NCBI GenBank assembly: GCA_958295825.1
Contig: OY282375.1
Coordinates: 3,767,489-3,831,488 of the forward strand
Direction: 5' to 3'
DNA length: 64,000 nt
Source of the DNA: an uncultured Candidatus Entotheonella sp.
GTDB taxonomy: Bacteria; Tectomicrobia; Entotheonellia; Entotheonellales; Entotheonellaceae
In this document: positions 24,677-34,320 of the stretch, piece after piece
How positions within the stretch are numbered: the stretch's first letter is position 1
Layout of the letters: each line of letters begins with the position of its first letter
Notes under the pieces: generated by a model
Told to the model about the DNA's origin: nothing
The model's input: only the letters and a program-made list of their open reading frames with translations
Database searches by the model: none
Translations under genes and position numbers: made by a program

Positions 24677-25693
24677 TTAACTGTCGTCGGTGAGCCGAAC
24701 GAGCATCTTGCCCATGTTATCGCCGGCAAACAGGCCGATGAACGCCTTGGGGGTGTTTTCCAGGCCATCGACGATGGTTTCTTCCCACTTGAGTTTGCCG
24801 GCTTGTATCCAGGCGGTCATGTCGGCGTGGAATTGGGGCTGGCGGTCGGGGTGGTCGGAGACGATGAAACCTTGCAGGGTGAGGCGTTTGCGAACGGCGT
24901 GAGTCAAGTTGCTGGGGCCCGGGGCGGCTTGGTTGTATTGCGAGATCATGCCACACAGAGCGAGGCGGCCGAAGGGATTCATGTGTTCCAGCGCCGCTTC
25001 CAGGTGGGCGCCGCCGACGTTTTCAAAGTACACGTCGATACCGTCCGGGCACAGGCGGCCGACTTCTTCAATCAGGGAGGCCGCTTCTTTGTAGTTCAAG
25101 GCTTCGTCGACGCCGGCGACGTCCCGCAGCCACTGCACCTTGGTTGCCGAGCCGGCGCTTCCCAGCACGCGGCAGCCTTTGATCTTGGCGATTTGGCATA
25201 CCACCATGCCGACGGCACCGGCGGCGCCCGATACGAACACCGTTTCGCCTTCCCGCGGCTTGCCGATGTCGAGCAGCCCGACGTAGGCCGTCAGGCCCGG
25301 CATGCCCATGGTGCCGAGGTAGGCTTGCAGCGGCACGCCTTGCGGCTCGACCTTAGTCAGGTCGCCGCCGTCGGAAACGTAACACTCGCGCCAGCCGGAG
25401 CGGCTTGAGACGTAGTCGCCCTCCCGAAAATCCGCGTTCCCCCGCGACGCAATGACCTGTCCGACGCAGCCGCCCTCAAGCACTTGACCGATCTGAAACG
25501 GCGGCACGTAACTGGGACGGTCGACCATGCGGCCGCGCATGTAGGGATCGACCGACAGGTAATGGTTACGCACCAGAACCTCGCCCGCTGCCGGTTCGGG
25601 AAGCGTCACTTCAACAAGGGCAAAATCGCCCTCGCTCGGCAGGCCGACAGGGCGGCGTTGGAGATGGATTTCGCGGCTCCGGGTGGCGGTCAT
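24677..25693 (-). CDS. Zinc-independent NADPH-dependent oxidoreductase (CurA/PTGR-like MDR)
   Basis: 338 residues. MDR family signatures: YLSVDPYMRGRM near residue 45-56, GMPGLTAYVGLLDIG, nucleotide-binding VFVSGAAGAVGMVVCQIAK and DVYFENVGG. No zinc-binding cysteines. Relatives reduce double bonds of alpha,beta-unsaturated aldehydes or ketones with NADPH (curcumin or prostaglandin reductase type). Cytoplasmic; physiological substrate unknown. Confidence 0.9.
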   Translation of the reverse strand: MTATRSREIHLQRRPVGLPSEGDFALVEVTLPEPAAGEVLVRNHYLSVDPYMRGRMVDRPSYVPPFQIGQVLEGGCVGQVIASRGNADFREGDYVSSRSGWRECYVSDGGDLTKVEPQGVPLQAYLGTMGMPGLTAYVGLLDIGKPREGETVFVSGAAGAVGMVVCQIAKIKGCRVLGSAGSATKVQWLRDVAGVDEALNYKEAASLIEEVGRLCPDGIDVYFENVGGAHLEAALEHMNPFGRLALCGMISQYNQAAPGPSNLTHAVRKRLTLQGFIVSDHPDRQPQFHADMTAWIQAGKLKWEETIVDGLENTPKAFIGLFAGDNMGKMLVRLTDDS

Positions 25694-26115
25694 CGGGTCA
25701 CTCCTTGGTAGGTATTCCGGTTAGTAAATTGTGTGTTGAACAGCTTGGTAAGCCCTGGCAAGATGCGGCATCTTACGTTACACGTCAAGCGGCTCACAAG
25801 GGTCTGAAACGGCGCTCTTGTTAGCTGATTTTAGGATTTGCAGCGGCCATGTTAACGCGCTATAGTATGCCCCGCTCAATGATCTGCTTCAGAAACCTGC
25901 CTGCACGTTGTCGGTTGCTGTCCGAGTTGCCTGCTAGCCTCGACGCTCAGGCGCACGGTATCTTAATGCGCCAAGGTAACGCCCGCGAGCTAGGGTCTGC
26001 GAGCAGGTATAAAGTTGATAACATTCCTCAACAATCATGTGGTGCCATGTAAGGCCAAGACACACCGGCGGCTCGCAATTCAGCAGCGGTTCCGTCGGAA
26101 TGGAGACTTGAGGCT
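25694..26115. other. Intergenic region ahead of the respiratory operon
   Basis: 422 bases between divergent genes. A short open frame at 25849-26052 lacks a ribosome site and recognisable composition, so I do not call it a gene. The region holds a promoter candidate and would give a leader of ~240 bases for the respiratory operon. Confidence 0.5.
25838..25866 (+). promoter_or_regulatory. Candidate promoter of the respiratory operon
   Basis: TTGCAG (25838-25843), 17-base spacer, TATAGT (25861-25866). Transcription would begin near 25873, ahead of the CydA-like gene at 26116. Confidence 0.5.
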
Positions 26116-28329
26116 ATGAGACGTTACCGAGTCAACAACGCACAAGAGCAGGCGGCAAAACGCCGTTCCCTGGCCCTGGTGTTCCTTGTGGGTCTGTTGC
26201 TGCTCGGCGTCTGCGCCGAAATAGTCCAGGCGGTGGAAGTGCCGCTGCCGACCAAGGAAGACATGGTTTACGGCGACTTCCCGGTGGTCGGTCGCCGCGT
26301 CGCGGTTTGGGTGGTCGCGCAGTTGCACCTGATGTTCGGCGCCTTCGTGGTCGGTGTGCCGCTGTTCATCTTAATCATTGAAATCTTGGGCGCCGCGACG
26401 AAGAACCAGCAGTACGACGACTTGGCGCACGAATTCACCCGCCTCCTCAGCGTTGCCTTTTCCACCACCGCCATTTTCGGCGGTATCCTGGTGTTTTTCC
26501 TGATCGGTCTCTATCCCACCTTCATGAATTTCCTGGTCAGTATTTTCTTTCCCTCCATGGTGGTCTACGTCTTTCTGTTTTTCGGCGAAAGCTTCAGCAT
26601 GTACCTCTACTACTTCGGCTGGGACAGCCTGAAAGGCACGACGCGCAGTGTCGGTGCGGTGATCGGCACGTCGGCCTTGAGCGTGTTGGTTCTGTACCCG
26701 GGGCTGCTGCTATTGCTGGCGCTTCCGCCCCTGTTCACGGGCGGCGGCTGGACGGTGAGCTTCCCGGTGTCGTACGGACTGGCCGGGGTGCTGTTCGTCG
26801 CGCTGCTGGGGCACGGGCTGCGACCGGGCAAGAGCAGCTTTGTCCATAGCCGCAAATGGATGCACATCTGCTTCGGTATTTTGCTGAACTACTTCGGTCT
26901 GATCCTGATGATGATCTCCAACTCGTGGGCGACGTTCATGACGTCGCCATCGGGGATCAACCTGGACGCCGGAGTGTTCCAGGGCACCACCTGGGACGCG
27001 ATGCGCAACTTCACGTGGATGCCGGTCAACCTGCACCGTTTCATTGCCAACATCGCCTTTGGCGGTTCGGTCGTGGCGGCCTATGCGGCGTTTCGCTTCC
27101 TGTCGGCGGCGCGCAATTCCCCCGAGCGGGCGCATTACGACTGGATGGGCTACATCGGTAATTTTATCGCCCTGATCGGGTTGATCCCGCTGCCTTTTGC
27201 GGGCTACTGGCTGGGTCGCGAGATTTACGGCTACGATCAGCAGCTCGGCATCACCATGATGGGCGGCATCTTCTCCTGGCTGTTCATCCTGCAGGCGGTG
27301 CTGATCGGCGCTTTGTTCCTGGGTGCCAACTACTACCTGTGGCTGGGCATGGAGCGCATTCCGGGGTCGGAGCGTTACCGCAAGTTCACGCCCGTCATGC
27401 TCGGCGTGCTGACGGTGTGTTTCCTCGTATGGCTGACACCGCACAGCCTCGTGGCCAGTCTGGAAGAGGCTCGCAAGATGGGCGGTGCGCACCACCCGAT
27501 GCTCGGCGTCTTTGGGGTCATGTCAGCCAAAAACACCGTCGTTAATCTGATGATTCTTACCACCTTTCTGAGCTTCCTGCTGTATCGCCGCGGCAACAAG
27601 GGCGATCGGGTGCTCTTTGCCCAGCAAAGCACTGCGTCGAAGGTCACGCTCATGGTCATCGCGGCCGTGGGGATCGTCCTCATGTGGCAACTCAACGCGC
27701 CGCTCTCCGACCCGGATCTGATGACCGGGCGCCTGATCCTGTGGGCTTTCGAGGCCCTCACGGTGGTCGCTGCCGTCGCCCTCACCCTGAACGACCGCGG
27801 CACCCTGGGGCAGGCGCTGTTATTCGCCATGTCGGCGGTGGTGGTGGTGTTCTACGGGATTTACGGCTACTACGTTGAAGCCATCGTCCGCATCGGGTTC
27901 TCCATCCTGCAGGTGTCCTCGGTGCTGCTGGTGCTGCTGGTGGCTACGACCATCGACATCGTGATCTTCCGCGGCGCGCCACTCGTCGGCGAAATCCGTT
28001 GGGGCCGGATTCCCGAGCGGGCGCAATACGTCCTGTTCGTCCTGGCCACGTCCTTCACTTGGCTTATGGGCCTGATGGGCTACGCGCGTTCGGGTCTGCG
28101 CACGCACTGGCATATTTTCAACGTGATGCGGGACTATTCGTCGGACGCCTTTACCCCGACGTTGGGTTATGCCTGCGGGGTAATTTCGATCATCGTGATG
28201 GTTTTTCTGCTCTTGGTGAGTTTCATTTTCTGGCTGGCCCACATGGGCTCGGTGGGACACGCGCAGGAGGAAGCGGCGCTACATGGGGGCGCGTCCCCGG
28301 TTCTGCAACCCGGCGGCGGCGCAGACTAG
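26116..28329 (+). CDS. Cytochrome bd oxidase subunit I-like (CydA-like) polytopic haem protein
   Basis: 737 residues with ~15 or more membrane segments, longer than CydA (~520). CydA landmarks: His in VVAQLHLMFG (TM1), Glu in FLFFGESFSMYLYYFGWDSL (CydA FLES...FFGWD) and His in NLHRFIANIAFGG (CydA b558 ligand region). The neighbouring CydA Glu99 position is not acidic, and the quinol-loop GRQPW motif is missing. No CydB is encoded nearby. Comparable bd-like proteins are described in Nitrospira. Following cytochrome c genes suggest a quinol-to-cytochrome c role, inferred. Confidence 0.7.
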   Translation: MRRYRVNNAQEQAAKRRSLALVFLVGLLLLGVCAEIVQAVEVPLPTKEDMVYGDFPVVGRRVAVWVVAQLHLMFGAFVVGVPLFILIIEILGAATKNQQYDDLAHEFTRLLSVAFSTTAIFGGILVFFLIGLYPTFMNFLVSIFFPSMVVYVFLFFGESFSMYLYYFGWDSLKGTTRSVGAVIGTSALSVLVLYPGLLLLLALPPLFTGGGWTVSFPVSYGLAGVLFVALLGHGLRPGKSSFVHSRKWMHICFGILLNYFGLILMMISNSWATFMTSPSGINLDAGVFQGTTWDAMRNFTWMPVNLHRFIANIAFGGSVVAAYAAFRFLSAARNSPERAHYDWMGYIGNFIALIGLIPLPFAGYWLGREIYGYDQQLGITMMGGIFSWLFILQAVLIGALFLGANYYLWLGMERIPGSERYRKFTPVMLGVLTVCFLVWLTPHSLVASLEEARKMGGAHHPMLGVFGVMSAKNTVVNLMILTTFLSFLLYRRGNKGDRVLFAQQSTASKVTLMVIAAVGIVLMWQLNAPLSDPDLMTGRLILWAFEALTVVAAVALTLNDRGTLGQALLFAMSAVVVVFYGIYGYYVEAIVRIGFSILQVSSVLLVLLVATTIDIVIFRGAPLVGEIRWGRIPERAQYVLFVLATSFTWLMGLMGYARSGLRTHWHIFNVMRDYSSDAFTPTLGYACGVISIIVMVFLLLVSFIFWLAHMGSVGHAQEEAALHGGASPVLQPGGGAD

Positions 28330-28341
28330 GAAAGCGGCGAC

Positions 28342-29178
28342 ATGTTGACATTTCTGAAGGTTTTGGCGTTTAACGGCTTGATCGTCCTGTTCTTCTGGTA
28401 CGTCGGCAACAGCATCCCGCAGCAGCGGAAAGACCCGCCCAAGGAGGCCGACCTGACGGCAGACATGGCGCCCGAGGCATTCGTGGCGGCCGGGCAGGAA
28501 ATCTTCTACGGCAAGGGCACCTGTGCGCTGTGCCACACGATCGGCGAAAAGGGCGAGCGGTGCCCGAATCTCGCTGGTATCGGCGAGTTGGCCGACGCGC
28601 GGGTTCAGGAGGCCAGCTATCAGGGCGACGCAAGCAACGGCCCGGAATACGTGGTGGAGTCACTGCACAACCCTGCGGTTTACGTGGTTGACGGCTATCA
28701 GCCTACGATGCCGGCCCTGGGACGCCAATTGAACGATCTCGAAATGGTTGCCGTGGTCGCCTTTTTGCAATCGCTCGGCGGTGAAGTGACGGTGACGGGC
28801 GAAACGCGGTTCCCCAAATATCGCGGCGAGGGCGATTCGGCGGTGGCCGCGGCGCCGGCCGCCGGGGCCGCTCCTGCCGAAGTTGCGGCGTCGGGTGGCA
28901 CGGGCCCGGAATTGGCGGCGCAGTGGGGGTGCATCAGTTGCCACAGCCTGGACGCGCCGGTTCGCTTGGTGGGCCCCAGCCTGTGGGACCTCGGGGCGCG
29001 TCAGGACGAGCATTTCATTCGTGAGTCCATTCTCAAGCCTGACGCCGTGATCGCGGAAGGCTTCCCGCCGAATTTGATGCAATTGACGCTGGATGGCACG
29101 GGCTTTTACCAAAAGCTCGCGCTACAGGACCTCAACACGCTGGTAGATTATTTGGCATCACTCAAGGGCGGCCAGTAG
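28342..29178 (+). CDS. Membrane-anchored dihaem cytochrome c
   Basis: 278 residues. An N-terminal anchor (FNGLIVLFFWYVG) puts two cytochrome c domains in the periplasm: CALCH (61-65) and CISCH (197-201), joined by an Ala/Pro-rich linker (~165-185). Candidate axial Met in PTMPALG (~123). Starts 12 bases after the CydA-like gene, so translation is probably coupled. Likely electron carrier from the membrane haem protein to the next cytochromes. Confidence 0.88.
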   Translation: MLTFLKVLAFNGLIVLFFWYVGNSIPQQRKDPPKEADLTADMAPEAFVAAGQEIFYGKGTCALCHTIGEKGERCPNLAGIGELADARVQEASYQGDASNGPEYVVESLHNPAVYVVDGYQPTMPALGRQLNDLEMVAVVAFLQSLGGEVTVTGETRFPKYRGEGDSAVAAAPAAGAAPAEVAASGGTGPELAAQWGCISCHSLDAPVRLVGPSLWDLGARQDEHFIRESILKPDAVIAEGFPPNLMQLTLDGTGFYQKLALQDLNTLVDYLASLKGGQ

Positions 29179-29216
29179 GCCCGGCGCCGGATTTCGGTCC
29201 GGAATTGGAGCAACTC

Positions 29217-30002
29217 ATGAGACGTGGATTGCCTATTCATCTTAAATGCTTGCTCATTCTGATTGCGGCGATTTTTGTTTTCAGCGTTGTGGTGCCCTTC
29301 GTTTCCGCGCCGATCCCCGGGCAGCTCTATGGCTGGTACGTGATCACGACGTTGTGCGTGATTTTCCTCTACGTGTCGTCCAGCGAGGCGTCGTGGGAGG
29401 AGTTCATCACCCCGGTGCGGAACCTCCTGCTGGCGCGTACGGCCCTGATGAAGCCGTTGCGGATTGTCGTGTTCATCGTCGTACCGTTGCTCTGCGGCTG
29501 GTATTTTTCCACCTGGGCGGCGGGTGGCGCCACGCCGCCGGGCGGTCTGCGAGTCATTCACCCGACGCCCCCCTCATCGGTTAATGTCCAGGGCAAACGC
29601 TTCGTGCTGCAGGATATTTCGGTCAGCCCCATTCGTGAGGACGAGGCACATCTCGCCGAGCACATCGAGAAGGGTCGCGTCGTCTACTACGAAAACTGTT
29701 TCTTCTGCCACGGTGACGCCCTGCAGGGCAAGGGGCATTTCGCCAAGGGATTCAACCCGCCCCCGGCGGATTTCCAGGACACCGGGACGATTGCGCAGTT
29801 GTCGGAATCCTACCTGTTCTGGCGCATTGCCAAGGGCGGGCCGGGGTTACCGGGTGAGTCGACGCCGTGGGATTCGGCCATGCCGATCTGGGAGGACTTC
29901 CTCACGGAAGATGAAATCTGGCAGGTCATTGCTTACTTGTATGAGATCACAGGCCACGAGCCGCGCGTCATGGATCACGGCGAAGGTGACGGCGGACACT
30001 AG
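29217..30002 (+). CDS. Membrane-bound monohaem cytochrome c
   Basis: 261 residues from ATG 29217 (GGAG upstream). Three N-terminal hydrophobic stretches (residues ~9-30, 38-55, 82-100) are followed by a periplasmic domain with CFFCH (161-165), GQGKGH-type loop and a C-terminal helix (DEIWQVIAYLYEITG). The domain resembles mobile class I cytochromes c. Third gene in the bd-like module. Confidence 0.85.
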   Translation: MRRGLPIHLKCLLILIAAIFVFSVVVPFVSAPIPGQLYGWYVITTLCVIFLYVSSSEASWEEFITPVRNLLLARTALMKPLRIVVFIVVPLLCGWYFSTWAAGGATPPGGLRVIHPTPPSSVNVQGKRFVLQDISVSPIREDEAHLAEHIEKGRVVYYENCFFCHGDALQGKGHFAKGFNPPPADFQDTGTIAQLSESYLFWRIAKGGPGLPGESTPWDSAMPIWEDFLTEDEIWQVIAYLYEITGHEPRVMDHGEGDGGH

Positions 30003-30017
30003 GTGCGGGGAGCAACG

Positions 30018-31637
30018 GTGAGCGAGCAACGGATAACACGGGGTCGGAGCGTAAGTGCACTGGCATGCTGCATGGGTGTGGGACTGTGGCTGTTTCTGTC
30101 GTTGCTGGTTGCCCCGATTGTAAACGCTCAGCCCACAGAAGCGGACCTCGAAGCCGGTGAGCAGATTTACCTCCAGCGCTGCGCGCATTGCCACGGCGTG
30201 GAAGGCGACGGGGTGGGGGCTTCGACGGACGTTGTCTATCCCAAGCCGCGCGATTTCACCTCCGGCGTCTACAAGTTCCGCACCCGCCATGAAACCGAGG
30301 ACGGCAATTGGTTGGCCGCCGACTCCGACATCGCCCGCAGCATTCGCGAGGGGCTGCACGGTTCGTCCATGCCGGGCTGGGAAACGGTTCTGACTGGCCA
30401 TCAGATCGACCAGCTGGTGCATTACATCAAGACGTTTGCCGACGTGTTCGAGGAAGACACGCCGGGACCGGAGCTCAGCTTCGCCAACGAGATTCCCTCG
30501 TCGCCGGAGAGCATTGCCAAGGGCAAGGAAGTTTTCGAGACCGTCTTTGAGTGCCACACCTGCCACGGAACGGACGGGCGCGGCAACGGCGAGGAGGCCC
30601 TCGCCGGCCTGGAAGATGACTGGGGCCATCGTATCTGGCCGGCCAATCTGACCAAGCCCTGGACGTACCGCGGCGGCAGCGGGCGACGTGACATCTTCCG
30701 TAACATCTCTCTGGGCATTGCGGGCACGCCCATGCCGCCCTTTGCCGATCCGGATCCGTTGGCCGAAGCCCGTGAGACGGACGACCCGGAAGAGAAACAG
30801 GAAATCGAAGCGCTGGCGCGGGAACTGCAGGAAAACACCTGGCACACCGTGAACTACGTCCAATCGTTGTGGTCCTATCCGCAGGAGCCCGAAGTCAAGG
30901 CGGCGTTGGTCGCCAAGCGGGTTGACGGTGCGCTGCCCGAGAGCCCCGATGACGCAGCGTGGCAGGAGGCGGCCGTCAACTATTATCCGCTGGTCGGTCA
31001 GATCATCCAGGAGCCGCGACTGTTTGCGCCGATGACCGTCGGCGTGGAAGTCCAGGCGCTGCACAACGGCGAGGAAGTTGCCTTCCGCCTGGTGTGGGAC
31101 GACCGCACCGAGAGCGCGCCAGGCGAGAACGAGGAGATGGAGACCTACGTGGACGCCGTCGCCTTGCAGTTTTCTTCCAAGCCGCTGTCCGGCATGGAGA
31201 AGCCGTACTTCCTCATGGGCGACGCGTCCTATCCGACTGACTTGTGGTATTGGCGCAACGATCCGGGCGACGCGGTGCTGACCCAGACGCAGGGTGCCGG
31301 GACGTTCCAGGTTGGCGACACTGCCGGCGGGCTGGTCAGCCAGGGGCAGTTCGACAACGGGCAATACCGCGTGGTGATCAAGCGGGCTTTGCAGACGGAG
31401 CAAGCTGATACGGAAGTTCAGTTTCCAATTGGCGCCTTCATCCCGTTCAGCGTGACGGGCTGGGACGGCTCGAACGGCGAGTCCGGCGGCTATCAGCGAA
31501 CGGTGATGGCCTGGTACAGCCTGTACCTGGAGCCGGAGCCCTCGAAGGCGCCTATCTATCTTTTGTTGGCAGGCATTGGCTTTGGATTGATCGTGGAGTT
31601 CTCGGCGCTGTATGTGACGCGGAAAAATCACGGCTGA
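30018..31637 (+). CDS. Dihaem cytochrome c with EB_dh haem b-binding domain
   Basis: 539 residues from GTG 30018 (GGGGAG five bases upstream). After a signal or anchor (LWLFLSLLVAPIVNA) come two cytochrome c motifs, CAHCH (55-59) and CHTCH (179-183). Residues ~310-520 resemble the ethylbenzene-dehydrogenase gamma domain (PYFLMGDASYPTDLWYWR; Met and a later Lys are candidate haem b ligands). It ends in a membrane helix. This adds another haem to the chain. Probably the periplasmic hub of the module before the aa3 oxidase. Confidence 0.85.
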   Translation: MSEQRITRGRSVSALACCMGVGLWLFLSLLVAPIVNAQPTEADLEAGEQIYLQRCAHCHGVEGDGVGASTDVVYPKPRDFTSGVYKFRTRHETEDGNWLAADSDIARSIREGLHGSSMPGWETVLTGHQIDQLVHYIKTFADVFEEDTPGPELSFANEIPSSPESIAKGKEVFETVFECHTCHGTDGRGNGEEALAGLEDDWGHRIWPANLTKPWTYRGGSGRRDIFRNISLGIAGTPMPPFADPDPLAEARETDDPEEKQEIEALARELQENTWHTVNYVQSLWSYPQEPEVKAALVAKRVDGALPESPDDAAWQEAAVNYYPLVGQIIQEPRLFAPMTVGVEVQALHNGEEVAFRLVWDDRTESAPGENEEMETYVDAVALQFSSKPLSGMEKPYFLMGDASYPTDLWYWRNDPGDAVLTQTQGAGTFQVGDTAGGLVSQGQFDNGQYRVVIKRALQTEQADTEVQFPIGAFIPFSVTGWDGSNGESGGYQRTVMAWYSLYLEPEPSKAPIYLLLAGIGFGLIVEFSALYVTRKNHG

Positions 31638-31663
31638 CCCTGTGAGACACCGGAGGGAAATGG

Positions 31664-32509
31664 ATGCTTGAGCAGCTTATCGACCTTATGAACCGGCTGA
31701 ACGTCAACATGTTGAATTGGCTGCCGGAGGCCGCCTCGACGTATGCGCAGGCAATCGACGAGGTTTTCTACATCATCTATATCATCACCGGATTGGCGTT
31801 CCTGCTGGTGACGGTGCTGATGTTCTGGTTTCTTCTCCAGTTCAAGGCCCGGCCCGGCCGCAGGGCACGCTATTCGCATGGCAACGTGGCCCTGGAGTTG
31901 ATATGGACCATCGTCCCAACCCTCGTATTCCTGGGCATTTTCTTCTACAGCCAGTCCACGTGGTCCATCATCAAGTACCCCTCCGAGTTTCCCGAATCCG
32001 ACGTACAGGTGCGGGTCGTCGCCAAGCAGTTCGCCTGGGAGTTTCATTACCCCGGCCCGGACGGCGAGTTCGACACCGATGACGACAAGATGTTCGACGG
32101 CGACCTGTACGTACCGGTGAATAAGGTGGTGGGGCTGATGCTGCGCGGCTCGGACGTGATTCACAGCTTTTTCGTGCCGGAGTTTCGCCTGAAGCAGGAC
32201 ATCTTGCCGCGTCGTGACATTCCGGCGTGGTTCAACGCCACCAAGACCGGGCGGTTCGAAGCGCCCTGCGCCGAGTTGTGCGGTCCGGGGCATTCCGGCA
32301 TGAAGGGATGGGTGAACGTCTACGACGATGCCGAGTATCAGGCCTGGGTCGCCGAGCAGTGGCCGCCGGCGCCTGTCGAGGAGGCCCCCGTGGATACCGG
32401 CGCAGGGAAAACGGACCAGGAGGACATGCCGCAGGGCGACGTGCCGCTGCAGGATGACGTGGACCAAATGGACCCAGGGGATAGTGGCCAGGCCGATATC
32501 GTGGAATAG
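31664..32509 (+). CDS. ctaC: Cytochrome c oxidase subunit II
   Basis: 281 residues, two N-terminal membrane helices (YIIYIITGLAFLLVTVLMF and LIWTIVPTLVFLGIFFY), then a cupredoxin domain. The CuA site is complete: His in SDVIHSFFVPEF and CAELCGPGHSGM. KQFAWEFHYPG is the electron-entry region. There is no fused cytochrome c domain, so it accepts electrons from a separate cytochrome. The acidic C-terminal tail is unusual. 27 bases after the EB_dh cytochrome gene. Confidence 0.95.
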   Translation: MLEQLIDLMNRLNVNMLNWLPEAASTYAQAIDEVFYIIYIITGLAFLLVTVLMFWFLLQFKARPGRRARYSHGNVALELIWTIVPTLVFLGIFFYSQSTWSIIKYPSEFPESDVQVRVVAKQFAWEFHYPGPDGEFDTDDDKMFDGDLYVPVNKVVGLMLRGSDVIHSFFVPEFRLKQDILPRRDIPAWFNATKTGRFEAPCAELCGPGHSGMKGWVNVYDDAEYQAWVAEQWPPAPVEEAPVDTGAGKTDQEDMPQGDVPLQDDVDQMDPGDSGQADIVE

Positions 32510-32538
32510 CGTTTTCGCACTTGTTGAAGGGGGAAGTC

Positions 32539-34320
32539 ATGAGTGAATCCAGCGTTGCCACGCACGCCGGGCATCACCGAGAGGGTTTCGTAAAGCACTA
32601 TTTTTTCTCGCTCGATCACAAGATGATCGGTCGTCAATTTCTCTTCACTGGCCTGTTCATGCTGGTTATCGGCGGCCTGTTGGCCATGATGGTCCGCTGG
32701 CAGCTCGGCTATCCCGAAGAGCCGCTGCCCTTCATGGGTGGTTTCTCGGAGGACTTCTGGGATGGCGAATCGTGGTGGGCGCAGACAGCCCCCTTCGGGA
32801 TTGTGACGTCCGAGTTCTACAACACGCTGTTCACCATGCACGCCACCATCATGATCTTCTTCGTGGTCATGCCGATCATGGTCGGCGGCTTCGGCAACTT
32901 CCTCATTCCCATCTGCATCGGTGCCAAGGACATGGCGTTCCCGGTGCTCAACATGTTGTCGTACTGGACCTTCGTACCCGGCGTTCTGTTGATGTTGCTG
33001 TCGTTCTTCGTGCCCGGCGGCGCGGCAGGTGGCGGCTGGACCAATTACGCTCCCTTGGCGGCAGTGCCGGACTACGCCGGCGTTGAGGGACACTGGGGCG
33101 TCACCCTATGGTGCATCAGCTTGTTCATCATCGGCTTCTCCTCCCTGATGGGCTCCATCAACTACATCACCACCATCATCAACATGCGAGCCCCGGGCAT
33201 GACCCTGTTCCGCATGCCGCTGACCGTCTGGTCCCTGTTCATCGTTGCCATCCTGTTGCTGCTGGCCCTGCCGGTGCTGACCTCGGCGTTGGCCATGATG
33301 GTCTTCGACCGCATGTTCGGCACGCACTTCTTCATCCCCGACGGCGGCGGTGAGCCGCTGCTGTGGCAGCACCTGTTCTGGTTCTTCGGTCATCCCGAGG
33401 TGTACATCCTGGTGCTGCCGGCCATGGGCGTGACCTCCGACGTACTGGCCGTCTTCGCCCGCAAGCCGATCTTCGGCTACCGCGCCATGGTCTACTCGAT
33501 GTGCGCCATCGCCCTTCTGTCGTGGGTGGTCTGGGGCCATCACATGTTCCAGAGCGGCATGGACCCGGTTCTTGGCACGGCCTTCACGCTGACCACCATG
33601 CTGATCGCGGTGCCGTCGGCGATCAAGACGTTCAACTGGCTCGGCACCTTGTGGGGCAGTTCGATCCGGTTTACCACGCCCATGTGGTTCGCCCTGGGAT
33701 TCGTGTCGCTGTTCACCATCGGCGGGCTCAGCGGCATCTTCATGGCGTCGACACCGGTGGATATCTTCATCCACGACACCTACTACATCGTGGCCCACAT
33801 CCACTACGTGGTAGCCGGGATCATTTTCGGCATTTTCGCCGGGTTGTACTTCTGGTTCCCGAAAATGTTCGGGCGCATGATGAGCGAAACACTGGGCAAG
33901 CTGCACTTTCTGTTCACCTTCGTGTTTTTCAACCTCACCTTCTTCCCCATGCACTTCCTCGGTGTTGGCGGCCACATGCGGCGTATTTACAACCCGACGC
34001 AGTATGAATTTCTGCAGCCGTGGCAGGAGATGAACACCTTCATCACGATGATGGCGCTTTGCCTCGGTGCCTCGCAGATTTTCTTCGTCATCAACTTTAT
34101 TGGTTCCTTGTTCTGGGGCCGGCGCGCCGAAGATAACCCTTGGGAGGCCAACACGTTGGAGTGGGATGCGCCCTCGCCGCCACCGCATGGCAATTTCCTC
34201 GAGGACCCGGTGGTATATCGCGGCGCCTACGAATACAGTTCGCCTGAGGTCGAGGAAGATTGGTTGCCGCAGAGCGTGTATCTGGAGACGGCGGTGGCCG
34301 GGCCGGAGGGTCACGATTAG
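32539..34320 (+). CDS. ctaD: Cytochrome c oxidase subunit I (A-type haem-copper)
   Basis: 593 residues from ATG 32539 (GGGGGAAG upstream). All haem-copper ligands are visible: TMHATIMIFF (haem a His), FWFFGHPEVYILVLP (CuB His, Tyr crosslink, Glu of the D-channel), GHHMF (CuB His pair) and HDTYYIVAHIHYVV (haem a3 and a). GAKDMAFP keeps the D-channel Asp, so this is an A1-type proton pump. Reduces O2 to water. Confidence 0.97.
   Translation: MSESSVATHAGHHREGFVKHYFFSLDHKMIGRQFLFTGLFMLVIGGLLAMMVRWQLGYPEEPLPFMGGFSEDFWDGESWWAQTAPFGIVTSEFYNTLFTMHATIMIFFVVMPIMVGGFGNFLIPICIGAKDMAFPVLNMLSYWTFVPGVLLMLLSFFVPGGAAGGGWTNYAPLAAVPDYAGVEGHWGVTLWCISLFIIGFSSLMGSINYITTIINMRAPGMTLFRMPLTVWSLFIVAILLLLALPVLTSALAMMVFDRMFGTHFFIPDGGGEPLLWQHLFWFFGHPEVYILVLPAMGVTSDVLAVFARKPIFGYRAMVYSMCAIALLSWVVWGHHMFQSGMDPVLGTAFTLTTMLIAVPSAIKTFNWLGTLWGSSIRFTTPMWFALGFVSLFTIGGLSGIFMASTPVDIFIHDTYYIVAHIHYVVAGIIFGIFAGLYFWFPKMFGRMMSETLGKLHFLFTFVFFNLTFFPMHFLGVGGHMRRIYNPTQYEFLQPWQEMNTFITMMALCLGASQIFFVINFIGSLFWGRRAEDNPWEANTLEWDAPSPPPHGNFLEDPVVYRGAYEYSSPEVEEDWLPQSVYLETAVAGPEGHD

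Noticed and set aside
25849..26052. 67-codon open frame upstream of the respiratory operon
   Set aside because: No ribosome site or recognisable composition, and it overlaps the promoter candidate.
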